Assembly (NCBI RefSeq): GCF_003315175.1
Contig: NZ_QNRQ01000010.1
Coordinates: 115,123 to 179,122 of the forward strand
Direction of reading: 5' to 3'
DNA: 64,000 bases
DNA from: Eoetvoesiella caeni
GTDB taxonomy: Bacteria > Pseudomonadota > Gammaproteobacteria > Burkholderiales > Burkholderiaceae_B
The translations under genes and the position numbers were made by a program. Under the pieces are notes generated by a model, which had not been told where the DNA came from, made no database searches, and was given only the letters and a program-made list of their open reading frames with translations. Numbering within the stretch: the stretch's first letter is position 1; each line of letters starts with the position of its first letter. Below, piece by piece: positions 36,081 to 44,252 of the stretch.

Positions 36081-37160
36081 TTACTCCGGCACGCGAACGG
36101 AGAGGTTTTGAGGCCACTCGGCATTGGCGTCGAGTTTGATCCAGGCCACGCCGGGCAACCCGGTCTTGACCTGATTGAGGTGCTCACGCAGCAACTCCTG
36201 CGAAATCTGCGCACGCACGCGAAACATCAGTTTCTGCCGTTCGCTGGCGGTTTCCACCGTTTTGGGGGTGAACTGCGCCGCGCTGGCGACGAAGGAAACG
36301 GTGGCTGGTATCACGTACTCCGGCGCGGCATCCAGAACGATGCGTACCTCGGAGCCGAGCCCGACACGCCCGGCCACGGTCTCGGGCAAGAAGAAGGTGA
36401 GGTATACGTCCGACAGGTCGATCAGGTTCAAGACACGTCCGCCCGAACCCAGCACCTCGCCGGGTTGCGCCACGCGCACCTGCACCCGACCGTCACGCGG
36501 CGAGCGCAGTTCGCTGTCGCGGATATCGGCTTCGATGCGATTGATACTGGCCGTGGCAGCGGACACGCTGGACCTTGCGCCGACCAACTGCGCTTTGGCG
36601 GCCTCGACCGCGGCGCGGGCAGCGGCGGTCTGTGCTTTGCTGGCCGCGAGCGTCGCCTGTGCGCCCCGCACGCGCGCCCGGTCATCGTCCAATTCTTGTA
36701 TCGAGGCGGCGCCTTCTTGGGACAATGTCTGCGAACGTTTCAGCCGCCGTTGCGCGGCATCGAGCTCCGACTCGCGCTGACCGACGAGTGCCTGCGCCGC
36801 AACCACGTCGGCTTCACGCAGCGCCACCTGGGCCTGTGCTGCGGTCACAGAATGCTCGGCCTGTTCACGCATGGCGAAGGCTTCGTCGCGCTGCGCCTCA
36901 AGCGTTTCCAGTTGCATCCTGGCCAGTGGCTGGCCCGCTGCGACGAAATCGCCTTCACGTACGAGGATGTCTTCGATACGTCCGGGAAGCTTGGTGGCGA
37001 TGTCGATCTCGGTGGCTTCGATGCGGCCATTGCCGTTGACGAATCCTTCGCCGGGGCCGGTGTCGGCAAATTTCGTCCAGCCCCACCAGGCCAGCGCGAT
37101 AACAACCGCTGCAGCGGCAGCGACCAGGAGTTTTTTCTTGAGAGAGGGTGAGACAGTCAT
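36081..37160 (-). CDS. HlyD-family periplasmic adaptor (YhiI-like)
   Basis: A 359-residue membrane-fusion protein. One N-terminal anchor (LLVAAAAAVVIALAWWGW, about 10-27), a lipoyl/barrel-sandwich half (GNGRIEATEIDIATKLPGRI, about 41-60), a long coiled-coil hairpin (about 85-215, Ala/Glu/Gln rich) and the matching half LRSPRDGRVQVRVAQPGEVL. It bridges the inner-membrane ABC pair to the outer-membrane channel encoded just upstream (14-bp gap). Confidence 0.9.
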   Translation of the reverse strand: MTVSPSLKKKLLVAAAAAVVIALAWWGWTKFADTGPGEGFVNGNGRIEATEIDIATKLPGRIEDILVREGDFVAAGQPLARMQLETLEAQRDEAFAMREQAEHSVTAAQAQVALREADVVAAQALVGQRESELDAAQRRLKRSQTLSQEGAASIQELDDDRARVRGAQATLAASKAQTAAARAAVEAAKAQLVGARSSVSAATASINRIEADIRDSELRSPRDGRVQVRVAQPGEVLGSGGRVLNLIDLSDVYLTFFLPETVAGRVGLGSEVRIVLDAAPEYVIPATVSFVASAAQFTPKTVETASERQKLMFRVRAQISQELLREHLNQVKTGLPGVAWIKLDANAEWPQNLSVRVPE

Positions 37161-37174
37161 AGGTTCGGCGTGCC

Positions 37175-38662
37175 TTAACGGGTTAATGGCGTGGGAGCGG
37201 GCGTCGAGGTTGCACCCTGGGTTTCGTCGGTTGCAGCGAGGGTGCCGCCGCCGAGCGCGGCATACAGCGCCACCTGGCTGGACAGCAGCGCACGGCGCGC
37301 CTGTACCAGCTGTTGTCCGGCATCCAGCAGATCGCGTTGGGCGTCCAGCACCTCCAGGAAAGCGGCCGAACCGTTGTCGTAGCGCAACTGGGCCAGCCGG
37401 GCGCGTTCGCTTTGTGCTTCCAGATTGGCCCGCTGGATCGTCAATTGCTCAGCCAGCCAGTACTTGGCGCTCAGTGCATCAGCCACCTCGCGGAAGGCCG
37501 TTTGAATGGTTTTCTCGTATCCGGCGACGGCGATGTCGCGGCGCACCTCGCTCAGTTCCAAGTTTGCGCGCCGCCGCCCGCCATCGAAGATGGGCAGCGA
37601 CAAGGTAGGCATGAAGGTCCAGGCGCGGCTGCCGGAATCGAACAGGCCGTCAAGATCGGAACTGGCCGTGCCGAAGCTGCCGGTCAGCGCAATGCGCGGC
37701 AAGAACGCCGCACGGGCCGCGCCGATGTTGGCATCGCCGGCACGCAATTGGTGTTCGGCGGAAATGATGTCCGGGCGACTGACCAGCAGCTCCGAGGGCA
37801 GGCCGGCCCGGAGTTCGGCCAGCACCGTTGTTTCATCGAAGGGTGCCTTGGTGGGCAGCGGGCCAGGATCGGCACCTACCAGCAGTGCCAGCGCGTGCAG
37901 TTGCGTGGCGCGTGCTTGCTCAAGCTGGGTTAGCAGCGCCTGAGCCTGGTTCAGCAAAGTTTGGACTTGAGTGAGGTCCAGCTTCGAGGTCGAGCCGACT
38001 TCAACGCGGCGCCGGAAAATGCGATAGGACTCCTCGCGGGTCGCGACGGTTTGACGGGCGATAGCCACGCGTTCGTCTATCTCGCGCAAGCCAAGATAAC
38101 CGTCGGCCACCTGGGCGATTAGCGCCAGGTGGACGGCCTGGCGGGCCGCGTCGGAAGCCAGCCAGCTTTGCAGGGCGGCGTCTTCCAGGTTGCGGACCCG
38201 GCCCCACAGATCCAGCTCCCAGGTGCTCAAACCCACCTCGGCCCGATATTCGCCGCCCACCTGCGACCGGCCCGACATGTTCAGATCGCCAGGGACGCGG
38301 GCGCGTCCACCCTGGGCACCCACGCCCACGGCAGGAAATCGATCCGAGCGCTGAATGCGGAATGCGGCGCTGGCTTCCTCGACACGCAGCGCGGCCAGGC
38401 GCAGATCGCGGTTGTTCTCCAGCGCGGTCTCGATGAGGCGTTGCAGCAAAGGGTCCGTGAAGTAGGCCTGCCAGGCAAGTTCTCCCGCGTGGGCGCCGTC
38501 GGTGCCTGATCCAAGATGCGCAGGCCAGGCTTCGGGCACGGGCAGCGGCGGGGTGTCTGGCGCCGGAGCGAGCGACATGCAGCCGGTCAAGACGACGGCG
38601 CTCAGGGCCAACGAGGCAGTGCGCAAGCTGAACGCAGGAAACAACAGGGAAGCTGGGGGCAT
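37175..38662 (-). CDS. Outer-membrane efflux channel, NodT/TolC family
   Basis: 495 residues from an ATG (MPPASLLFPAF) reading into a lipoprotein signal with lipobox LTGC (SAVVLTGCMSLAPAP). A longer GTG start 23 codons upstream is possible but adds no signal-like sequence. The body shows the two repeated TolC-type halves (LRLAALRVEEASAAFRIQRS near 100 and ISAEHQLRAGDANIGAARAA near 300). It is the first gene of the 25-kb leftward cargo block and has a 285-nt predicted leader downstream of the FNR-type promoter. It exports an unknown substrate with the HlyD/RbbA/YhhJ-like set. Confidence 0.88.
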   Translation of the reverse strand: MPPASLLFPAFSLRTASLALSAVVLTGCMSLAPAPDTPPLPVPEAWPAHLGSGTDGAHAGELAWQAYFTDPLLQRLIETALENNRDLRLAALRVEEASAAFRIQRSDRFPAVGVGAQGGRARVPGDLNMSGRSQVGGEYRAEVGLSTWELDLWGRVRNLEDAALQSWLASDAARQAVHLALIAQVADGYLGLREIDERVAIARQTVATREESYRIFRRRVEVGSTSKLDLTQVQTLLNQAQALLTQLEQARATQLHALALLVGADPGPLPTKAPFDETTVLAELRAGLPSELLVSRPDIISAEHQLRAGDANIGAARAAFLPRIALTGSFGTASSDLDGLFDSGSRAWTFMPTLSLPIFDGGRRRANLELSEVRRDIAVAGYEKTIQTAFREVADALSAKYWLAEQLTIQRANLEAQSERARLAQLRYDNGSAAFLEVLDAQRDLLDAGQQLVQARRALLSSQVALYAALGGGTLAATDETQGATSTPAPTPLTR

Positions 38663-38866
38663 GGTCACGTTCCGTACGGGTATCGGGCTGAAGAGGGTCT
38701 GGTTGCAGAGGAGGGGATAGCTGCCACCCACGCAATGCGGAGTTCGTGGCCGATGTCCGCAGGCCTTCTTTTCCTGCTTGCAAGTGCTGTCAAGTCCACT
38801 TCATCTCCTTGTTGATATGTGCATCCCCGTGTCCCCTGGCTGGTTGATTAGGTGCTCTTCCTGTGT

Positions 38867-38880
38867 CACATCCCGATGTG
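38867..38880. promoter_or_regulatory. Palindrome in the tetR/efflux divergent region
   Basis: CACATCCCGATGTG has 6-bp arms around two bases. It lies about 67-80 bp downstream of the inferred leftward start and upstream of the divergent tetR gene, in a 452-bp gene-free region (38663-39114). It is a candidate operator for the TetR protein. Confidence 0.35.
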
Positions 38881-38953
38881 CCGGGTTCGTTCGCGCCTCT
38901 GAGTTGGCTTGCATCGTGAAATTTGAAAACAAACGACTGGACGGTTATTTTTA

Positions 38954-38981
38954 ATTATACGTTACAATCCGGGAACCGCAA
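38954..38981 (-). promoter_or_regulatory. Leftward promoter of the cargo block
   Basis: On the minus strand a perfect -10 TATAAT (38959 to 38954) follows a weak -35 TTGCGG (38981 to 38976) at 16-bp spacing; transcription would start near 38947. A weak -35 is usual for activator-dependent promoters. The centre of the FNR-like box is about 60.5 bp upstream. Confidence 0.6.
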
Positions 38982-39000
38982 TCAGCGGGCTCGTCGGTCA

Positions 39001-39014
39001 TTGACGCAGATCAA
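39001..39014. promoter_or_regulatory. FNR/Anr-type binding site
   Basis: TTGACGCAGATCAA matches the FNR/Anr/DNR consensus TTGAT-N4-ATCAA at nine of ten specified bases, and TTGAC half-sites are common. It lies in the tetR/efflux divergent region. Its spacing to the leftward -10 fits class I FNR activation (typically near -61.5). Oxygen-regulated expression of the cargo by host FNR/Anr is the inference. Confidence 0.65.
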
Positions 39015-39114
39015 TTCGAGCTGCCGGCTTGGGTTCAAGGAAGGCCCTGATTTCTGGTAGAGCCGGTGACCGGCCCGTGGGAACACCCCTCAGATCTTTG
39101 AACAGAGCCTTTGA

Positions 39115-39750
39115 ATGCTACCCAAGAAAGATGACGCGCCCGACAAGCGCCGCTACCTGTCCTCTGCCGCCAGAAAAGAAGAAATACTCGACGCGGCCTT
39201 GGTCGAATTCGCGGATCGGACGTACAACGCCGTGTCAATGGAGCGCCTGGCGGAATGCGCAGGCTTGTCCAAGGCTGGCATCTACGCCCACTTCAAAAGC
39301 AAGGAAGAAATTTTTCATGCCTTGCTCGAACGTACGACAAAGCAGATTTGCGATTTCCAGGGCTGGCTCCCGGATGAAGATCTGACGTTGCCAGAGCTGG
39401 TAGATGTCTACCTGGATCGCCTATACGCGACCTTTAGCTCCCCTGCCACGATGTCGATTTACCGGCTGCTTCTGGCCGAAAGCGCCAGAACACCAGAGCT
39501 GGTGCAGCGTTGGCACAACGAAGTTGCGCACGGACTGAAAGAGCGGACGCAGCTCATCATCCAACGCAACATAGAACGGGGCATCATTCGTCCGGGCGTC
39601 TTGACCGAGCACTTTTTCCCGCTGTCACTCGCTCCCGCACTGCTATGGCTGAGCTCGTCAATGCTATCCAGGGGCAACCCTTCCATAGCGCTGGTGCAGT
39701 TACAGGATGCGCATCGGCAACTGCTGCTTGAGCTTTTGGAGCCTCGATGA
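39115..39750 (+). CDS. TetR-family transcriptional regulator
   Basis: 211 residues. The N-terminal helix-turn-helix (about 18-65) reads RKEEILDAALVEFADRTYNA, then SMERLAECAGLSKAGIYAHF and KSKEEIFHAL. The C-terminal domain (about 75-205) is of the AefR/TetR_C type. It is divergent from the efflux operon across 452 bp, the classic arrangement for a local repressor of efflux genes. It overlaps the DUF4105 gene by ATGA, so three genes form one operon. Confidence 0.9.
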   Translation: MLPKKDDAPDKRRYLSSAARKEEILDAALVEFADRTYNAVSMERLAECAGLSKAGIYAHFKSKEEIFHALLERTTKQICDFQGWLPDEDLTLPELVDVYLDRLYATFSSPATMSIYRLLLAESARTPELVQRWHNEVAHGLKERTQLIIQRNIERGIIRPGVLTEHFFPLSLAPALLWLSSSMLSRGNPSIALVQLQDAHRQLLLELLEPR

Positions 39751-40793
39751 GCAAGGTGACGCAAAAAGTCAGGCACCTCCCCATGCGCCTGGTGATCGGC
39801 ATTGCGGTGCTATTGCTGACTGCGTGGGGCGCCCTGGCCCTGTGGCACCAGATGCCGCAACATCCAGGGGCTCGCTGGATCGCCACTCTGGCGTGGTCTG
39901 CCTCGGGGCTGTCCGTCGCGGTGTCGCTGGCAGGCCTGCTTGAAAGACGGACACGCAGGATTGCCGGATTCGTGTTCGGGGCCGCAACGGCAGCCCTGCT
40001 CATGTGGTGGGGAGCGCTGCAGCCATCACACCAACGCGCATGGGCTGACGATGTCGCCCAGTTGCTGGAGGCCGGAATCGACGGCAGCCACGTTCACCTG
40101 AAAAATGTACGCAACTTCGAGTGGCGCAGCGAAACCGACTACACCCCGCAGTGGGAGAACCGCACATATGATCTGGACCGCTTGCGCAGTGCCGACCTGG
40201 TACTTTCCTACTGGATGGGGCCGTACATTGCGCACACACTGGTGTCGTTCGGCTTCGACGGTGGCGAGCGGGTAGTGTTCTCACTGGAAATACGCAAGGA
40301 GCGCCACGAGTCCTTCTCGGCGGTCGGCGGATTCTTCCGTCAGTTCGAGCAGATCCTGGTAGCCGCCGATGAGCGCGACATTGTGCGTACGCGCAGCAAT
40401 GCGCGAGGCGAGGACGTTTATCTCTATCGGTTGCAGATGAGTCAGGCGAATGTCCGCGCGTTGTTTCTGGAGTATCTGCACGCGGCCAATGAACTGCGGC
40501 GCGCACCACGCTTTTACAACACACTGACCAGTAACTGCACGACCATCGTATTCGAGCTGGCTCGGCTCATTGCGCCCGCATTACCGATGGACTATCGCCT
40601 GCTGCTGTCCGGACACTTTGCGGAATATATCTATGACCTGCACGGATTGACGCCCGGCCATCGCTACGCAGAACTGCAGGCACTGGGACACATCAACGAA
40701 CGCGCACTGGCCTCTGACGCATCAGGGGGCGACTTCTCGATGTCGATTCGACAAGGTGTGCCCGGCGTGCCGGCCGACGAGGTATCTCCATGA
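39747..40793 (+). CDS. DUF4105 (Lnb-like) membrane protein
   Basis: 348 residues. Three N-terminal hydrophobic segments (about 13-32, 43-62 and 70-87) are followed by a periplasmic DUF4105 domain (about 100-320) with KNVRNFEWRSETDYTPQWEN, a His in ERHESFSAVGGF and a Cys in TLTSNCTTIVFELARL. The family has a NlpC/P60-like Cys-His arrangement and is thought to be a periplasmic hydrolase or acyltransferase; the reaction is not known. It is coupled to tetR and to the downstream hydrolase by ATGA overlaps. Confidence 0.85.
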   Translation: MSKVTQKVRHLPMRLVIGIAVLLLTAWGALALWHQMPQHPGARWIATLAWSASGLSVAVSLAGLLERRTRRIAGFVFGAATAALLMWWGALQPSHQRAWADDVAQLLEAGIDGSHVHLKNVRNFEWRSETDYTPQWENRTYDLDRLRSADLVLSYWMGPYIAHTLVSFGFDGGERVVFSLEIRKERHESFSAVGGFFRQFEQILVAADERDIVRTRSNARGEDVYLYRLQMSQANVRALFLEYLHAANELRRAPRFYNTLTSNCTTIVFELARLIAPALPMDYRLLLSGHFAEYIYDLHGLTPGHRYAELQALGHINERALASDASGGDFSMSIRQGVPGVPADEVSP

Positions 40794-42721
40794 GGTTCCA
40801 GCAGTCTTGTCGCATGGCAGTGTGGCTCGTCATTGCCCCGCTGTTGCTGGGGGGCTGCTCGATCCTGCGTGAGTTCGGCCCAGTGGTTGAAGTTCATACA
40901 CTGGATGCGGGCGAGGCCATCGAACTCAAGCGCGGCGATATCCTGACACGCGGCAAGCTCAGCGATGCGACGACCCAGACCATCAGGGTGGCGGCATTGG
41001 ATGCGCAGGCTTGCGCAAAACCGATCTCAGCGGATTGCGTCGAGGCCCTGGCCGCCGTGACCGGCGTTGCCACGGATCGACGCCTGGCTGCACTGTCCGA
41101 ACTGTGGCTGGCGCAGGCGCAGGCCATGAAGCCCGGGTCCGAGCAGCAAGCCGCCTGGCTTGAGACCATTCGCTATGCCTATGCCTACCTCTTCCTCGGC
41201 GACCATACCCCGGGAGAGCGAGCCTTCGAGGATCGCCAGACACAAGTACGGGATTGGTATAACTATGCGGTCGAACGTGCCGCCACCGGGATGTTTGAAG
41301 TTCGGCAACAAATGTCTACGCAGTTGCCAGCGCAGACCCGCTGGAACATTGCAGGCTGGGAGCTGCAGCTGGATATGCGCAGCGCGCGCTTGCCGGTGCC
41401 AGCCGAACTCCTGCCAGTCTCGTCCCTGTCTTTCCGCGGACTGCGCAGCCTCTACCGGCGCGACGGTTTCGGCGCCGAGCTGGTGGCAGTCATGCCGGAC
41501 GAACCCCTGACTTCCGCCCCCACCCGGGATGGCCGTCCAGCGGCCAAACGCAACCAGCAGCCTCCACCCTGGAGCGAGATGCCTGCGCCGTCCATGACGG
41601 TTCTGCTGCACCCGGACGGAGACGACCTGGACAGCGTGCTGCATACCCGCACTGGTCGCTTGACGGTGCATGACCCCTATGTGGAGTCGGCCATCATGCT
41701 GCGAGGGCAGCGCGTACCGCTGGCGGCCAATTTCACGGCCGGCTATGGCGTATGGTTGGCTCGTGCCAAGTTCAACCGGCAGTCGCTGCGCAGCCTGCTT
41801 GGGCGCGAGGGTGGCATTGACCGCCCGCACGTCTACCTGATGCAGCCCTACGATCCGAACCGACGGATCATCGTCATGCTGCACGGATTGGCCAGCAGCC
41901 CGGAAGCCTGGGTGGAGCTCGCCAACGAAATCCTGGGCGATGAGGCGCTGCGCCAGCATTACCAGATCTGGCAGGTCTACTACCCGACCAATATGCCGAT
42001 CGCATTGAACCACGCGATGATTCGCAGAGCGCTTGAAAATACGCTGGCGCATTTCGATTCTTCCGGACAGGCGCCGGCATCGTCCGACCTCGTGCTGGTG
42101 GGGCATAGCATGGGCGGCGTCATCGCACGGTTGATGGTGTCGTCAACCGATCAGTCGCTGGTGCAGTTGGCTGCGACTCACAGTCGGCTGACGCCGCAGC
42201 AGATCAAGCGCATAGATCCGATGTTGCGCTTCGAGCCCTTCCCGCATGTCAGTCGCGCGATCTTCATCGCAGCACCGCACCGAGGCACGACGGTCGCAGG
42301 TGGACGCCTGGGGCGCTGGATGGCGGGGTTCATTCGCTTCCCCGTTACGGTGCTTGAAGAACTCGCCCACACGCTGGTGCCCGATGCGGCTGCCAGCAGC
42401 CATGAAAGCCTGGGGCATATCCCCAATAGCGTCGACAATCTCGACGAAAACGATCCATTCGTGCGCACGGCTGCGGACTTTCCCATCTCTACCCAGGTGC
42501 GCTATCACTCGATCGTGGCCCAGGCCAATGCCGAAGTGGCCCTCGCTGATTCCGATGATGGTCTCGTGCCTTACCGCAGCGCTCATCTTCCCGGGGCGCA
42601 ATCCGAGAAAATCATCATTTCAGGACACAGCGTGCAACAGAGCGCGGCGGCAGTGCTGGAAATCCAGCGCATTCTGAGAGAGGACATTGCTCTGCGGGAA
42701 GCGCATTTCATGCAGCCATAG
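40790..42721 (+). CDS. Alpha/beta-hydrolase lipoprotein
   Basis: 643 residues. An N-terminal signal with lipobox LLGGC (VWLVIAPLLLGGCSILREF) predicts an acylated envelope protein. The hydrolase domain spans about 340-640: oxyanion region IIVMLHGLASSPEAW (about 360-374), nucleophile elbow VLVGHSMGGVIARLM (about 434-448), a probable Asp in ALADSDDGLVPYRSA and His in IISGHSVQQS. The N-terminal 330 residues resemble no domain I can name. Lipase, esterase or PGAP1-like acyl hydrolase activity is likely. It is the last gene of the tetR operon. PHA depolymerase activity is not indicated. Confidence 0.85.
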   Translation: MRFQQSCRMAVWLVIAPLLLGGCSILREFGPVVEVHTLDAGEAIELKRGDILTRGKLSDATTQTIRVAALDAQACAKPISADCVEALAAVTGVATDRRLAALSELWLAQAQAMKPGSEQQAAWLETIRYAYAYLFLGDHTPGERAFEDRQTQVRDWYNYAVERAATGMFEVRQQMSTQLPAQTRWNIAGWELQLDMRSARLPVPAELLPVSSLSFRGLRSLYRRDGFGAELVAVMPDEPLTSAPTRDGRPAAKRNQQPPPWSEMPAPSMTVLLHPDGDDLDSVLHTRTGRLTVHDPYVESAIMLRGQRVPLAANFTAGYGVWLARAKFNRQSLRSLLGREGGIDRPHVYLMQPYDPNRRIIVMLHGLASSPEAWVELANEILGDEALRQHYQIWQVYYPTNMPIALNHAMIRRALENTLAHFDSSGQAPASSDLVLVGHSMGGVIARLMVSSTDQSLVQLAATHSRLTPQQIKRIDPMLRFEPFPHVSRAIFIAAPHRGTTVAGGRLGRWMAGFIRFPVTVLEELAHTLVPDAAASSHESLGHIPNSVDNLDENDPFVRTAADFPISTQVRYHSIVAQANAEVALADSDDGLVPYRSAHLPGAQSEKIIISGHSVQQSAAAVLEIQRILREDIALREAHFMQP

Positions 42722-42763
42722 ACAACTGCCATCTGCTGTACGCAGCCGAGCTGATTTGAGCAA

Positions 42764-42841
42764 GCTTCTATCTTTCAGATGGGCGTAGTGCACTCCTCTG
42801 TAATGCGTAGGTCGTAGGTTCGATTCCTATTTCCGGCACCA
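42764..42841 (+). tRNA. Degenerate tRNA-Thr-like sequence (remnant)
   Basis: The 3' part is tRNA-like: TAGGTCGTAGGTTCGATTCC (42808-42827) makes a T-arm and variable loop as in proteobacterial tRNA-Thr, and the end TTCCGGCACCA (42831-42841) is a threonine-type acceptor strand with CCA. The anticodon arm (TCTGTAA loop) and D-arm (TCAG, TGG, GTAG) are recognisable, but the anticodon stem is mismatched and the 5' acceptor (GCTTCTA) does not pair. It is therefore a pseudogene or recombination footprint rather than a working tRNA. It marks the right edge of the cargo. Confidence 0.6.
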
Positions 42842-42882
42842 GATTTAAGCTAACAAGCTGTAAGAAAGTATCGAAAAATCAA

Positions 42883-44187
42883 GGCTCTTCCCCATAAACG
42901 GGGGACGGGCACTCATCACACTCGGTTAATCACACCGTTCCAACCGCACAGGGCCAAGACCCGCATGCGGTAATTCTCAAAATTCCTAAAGCCAAACGCT
43001 CGGCGCGAAATCATTTCCATTTTCGTGTGGAACCCTTCGGTGATCCCGTTCGATTTGGAGAAACGCCACATCCCGACAATGGGCTCCAACCACGATGTTA
43101 ACGTAGCGGCCAACGTCTTGGCCGGACTGTTGGCAAACTGCTCAATCAGAGCCAGGAACCGTGGCAACAGTTTCTGGGCCCGCTGCCGGTTCAGTGTCTT
43201 AAGCAGCAGAAAGCGCATCAGCCGCTGCTTGGCCCGATACAGCGCCTTGAGCACCGGGTATTGCTCGAGGTACTGGGCCAGGCGCTGGCGCTGCTCAGCG
43301 CTCAGATTCCAAGCATGCCGGCGCATCAAACTGAGCAGCCCCCGGTGCTTGCGGCCCTCGGGATCGTGCTGTTGCCACAGCTTCAGAAAGTGCTGGTTGA
43401 CCAGCCGCACCACATGAAAGCGATCGGCCACGATCTTGGCGTTGGGGAAGTACTGGCGCACGATCTGGCGGTAGGTCTCGGACAGATCCATGACCACCAC
43501 CTTGACCTGCTCGCGCCCGGGCAGGCGGCTTAAATAACGGCGCAAGCTGGGCTCGGAGCGCCCCAGCACCACATCAAACACCTTGTGGTTCTTCAGATCC
43601 ACCAGCGTGGTGGCGTAACCCTTTTTACGGCTGAAAAAATGCTCGTCAATGCCCAGCACTTGCGGACAACTGCGGCCTGAGAGCTCCGAGACCCGTTGCT
43701 TTACAAAGGATTGGTACCAGCGCTCGACCGTGGCGCTGCCCAGGCCGTGCGTCACCGTCAACTGACGCTGACTGACCCCACCCTCGTGCGCTTCAAACAC
43801 CTCCAGGCGATACGTCTCGGTCGAACGCAGCCGCGGGCGGATACCGGCAAAGCGGTGGCGAAAATACCGATTGCAATCGGTGCAGTGGTACTTGGGCACA
43901 CTCAGGTGCAGCACCATCAACTGGTTGCCCTGGCGCGTGTGCTTGAGCGTGCGCGGGTGCGTCGCTTTAATGCGCACCGACGCCGCTTGGCAATGCAGGC
44001 ACACCGGACGCTTGGCCGGCCTGGCCCAGACATGAATATCTCGGCGCCGCTCCACGCGTTCAATTGTTAACTCTTTTAGCCCTAAGATAAAATCTACTGG
44101 GGACATCGGCATTCGCTCCATTAAGCTCGTTCTTCGCAAAAACAAGTTTAATGAATGCTGATCGTCCCCCCTTTATGATGTAGAGCC
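42883..44187 (-). mobile_element. ISL3-family insertion sequence, complete
   Basis: 1305 bp with related termini: left GGCTCTTCCCCATAAACGGG and right (reverse complement) GGCTCTACATCATAAAGGGG, about 25 bp with four mismatches. Both ends are flanked by the 8-bp direct repeat AAAATCAA (42875-42882 and 44188-44195), the usual target duplication length of ISL3 elements. It carries one transposase gene. It sits between the tRNA-like remnant and a terminator. Confidence 0.92.
42916..44121 (-). CDS. ISL3-family transposase
   Basis: 401 residues from the ATG (MERMPMSPVDFIL); TTG starts further upstream are possible. The N-terminal zinc-ribbon has CLHC (about 40) and CTDC (about 83). The DDE domain shows LGIDEHFFSRKKGYATTLVD (first Asp, about 155-174) and VKVVVMDLSETYRQIVRQYF (second Asp, about 207-226), with a C-terminal Glu near EGFHTKMEMISRRAFGFRN. 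Full length for the family and no frameshift, so the element may be active. Confidence 0.93.
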   Translation of the reverse strand: MERMPMSPVDFILGLKELTIERVERRRDIHVWARPAKRPVCLHCQAASVRIKATHPRTLKHTRQGNQLMVLHLSVPKYHCTDCNRYFRHRFAGIRPRLRSTETYRLEVFEAHEGGVSQRQLTVTHGLGSATVERWYQSFVKQRVSELSGRSCPQVLGIDEHFFSRKKGYATTLVDLKNHKVFDVVLGRSEPSLRRYLSRLPGREQVKVVVMDLSETYRQIVRQYFPNAKIVADRFHVVRLVNQHFLKLWQQHDPEGRKHRGLLSLMRRHAWNLSAEQRQRLAQYLEQYPVLKALYRAKQRLMRFLLLKTLNRQRAQKLLPRFLALIEQFANSPAKTLAATLTSWLEPIVGMWRFSKSNGITEGFHTKMEMISRRAFGFRNFENYRMRVLALCGWNGVINRV

Positions 44188-44195
44188 AAAATCAA

Positions 44196-44229
44196 GGGGT
44201 TGGCCGGGTTCCCGTCCAGCCCCTTTTTT
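44196..44229 (+). terminator. Intrinsic terminator right of the ISL3 element
   Basis: GGGGTTGG (44196-44203) pairs with CCAGCCCC (44216-44223), with an inner CGGG-TT-CCCG stem, followed by six T. Before the IS inserted, this hairpin lay about 60 bp after the tRNA-like sequence, as expected for a tRNA terminator. Confidence 0.8.
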
Positions 44230-44252
44230 CATGCCCTCCCGGTCCGTCCCGG

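Noticed and set aside
38938..38968. A rightward tetR promoter with TGGACG and TACAAT
   Set aside because: The spacer would be 19 bp and the -35 is poor; it overlaps the better leftward promoter, so I did not list it.
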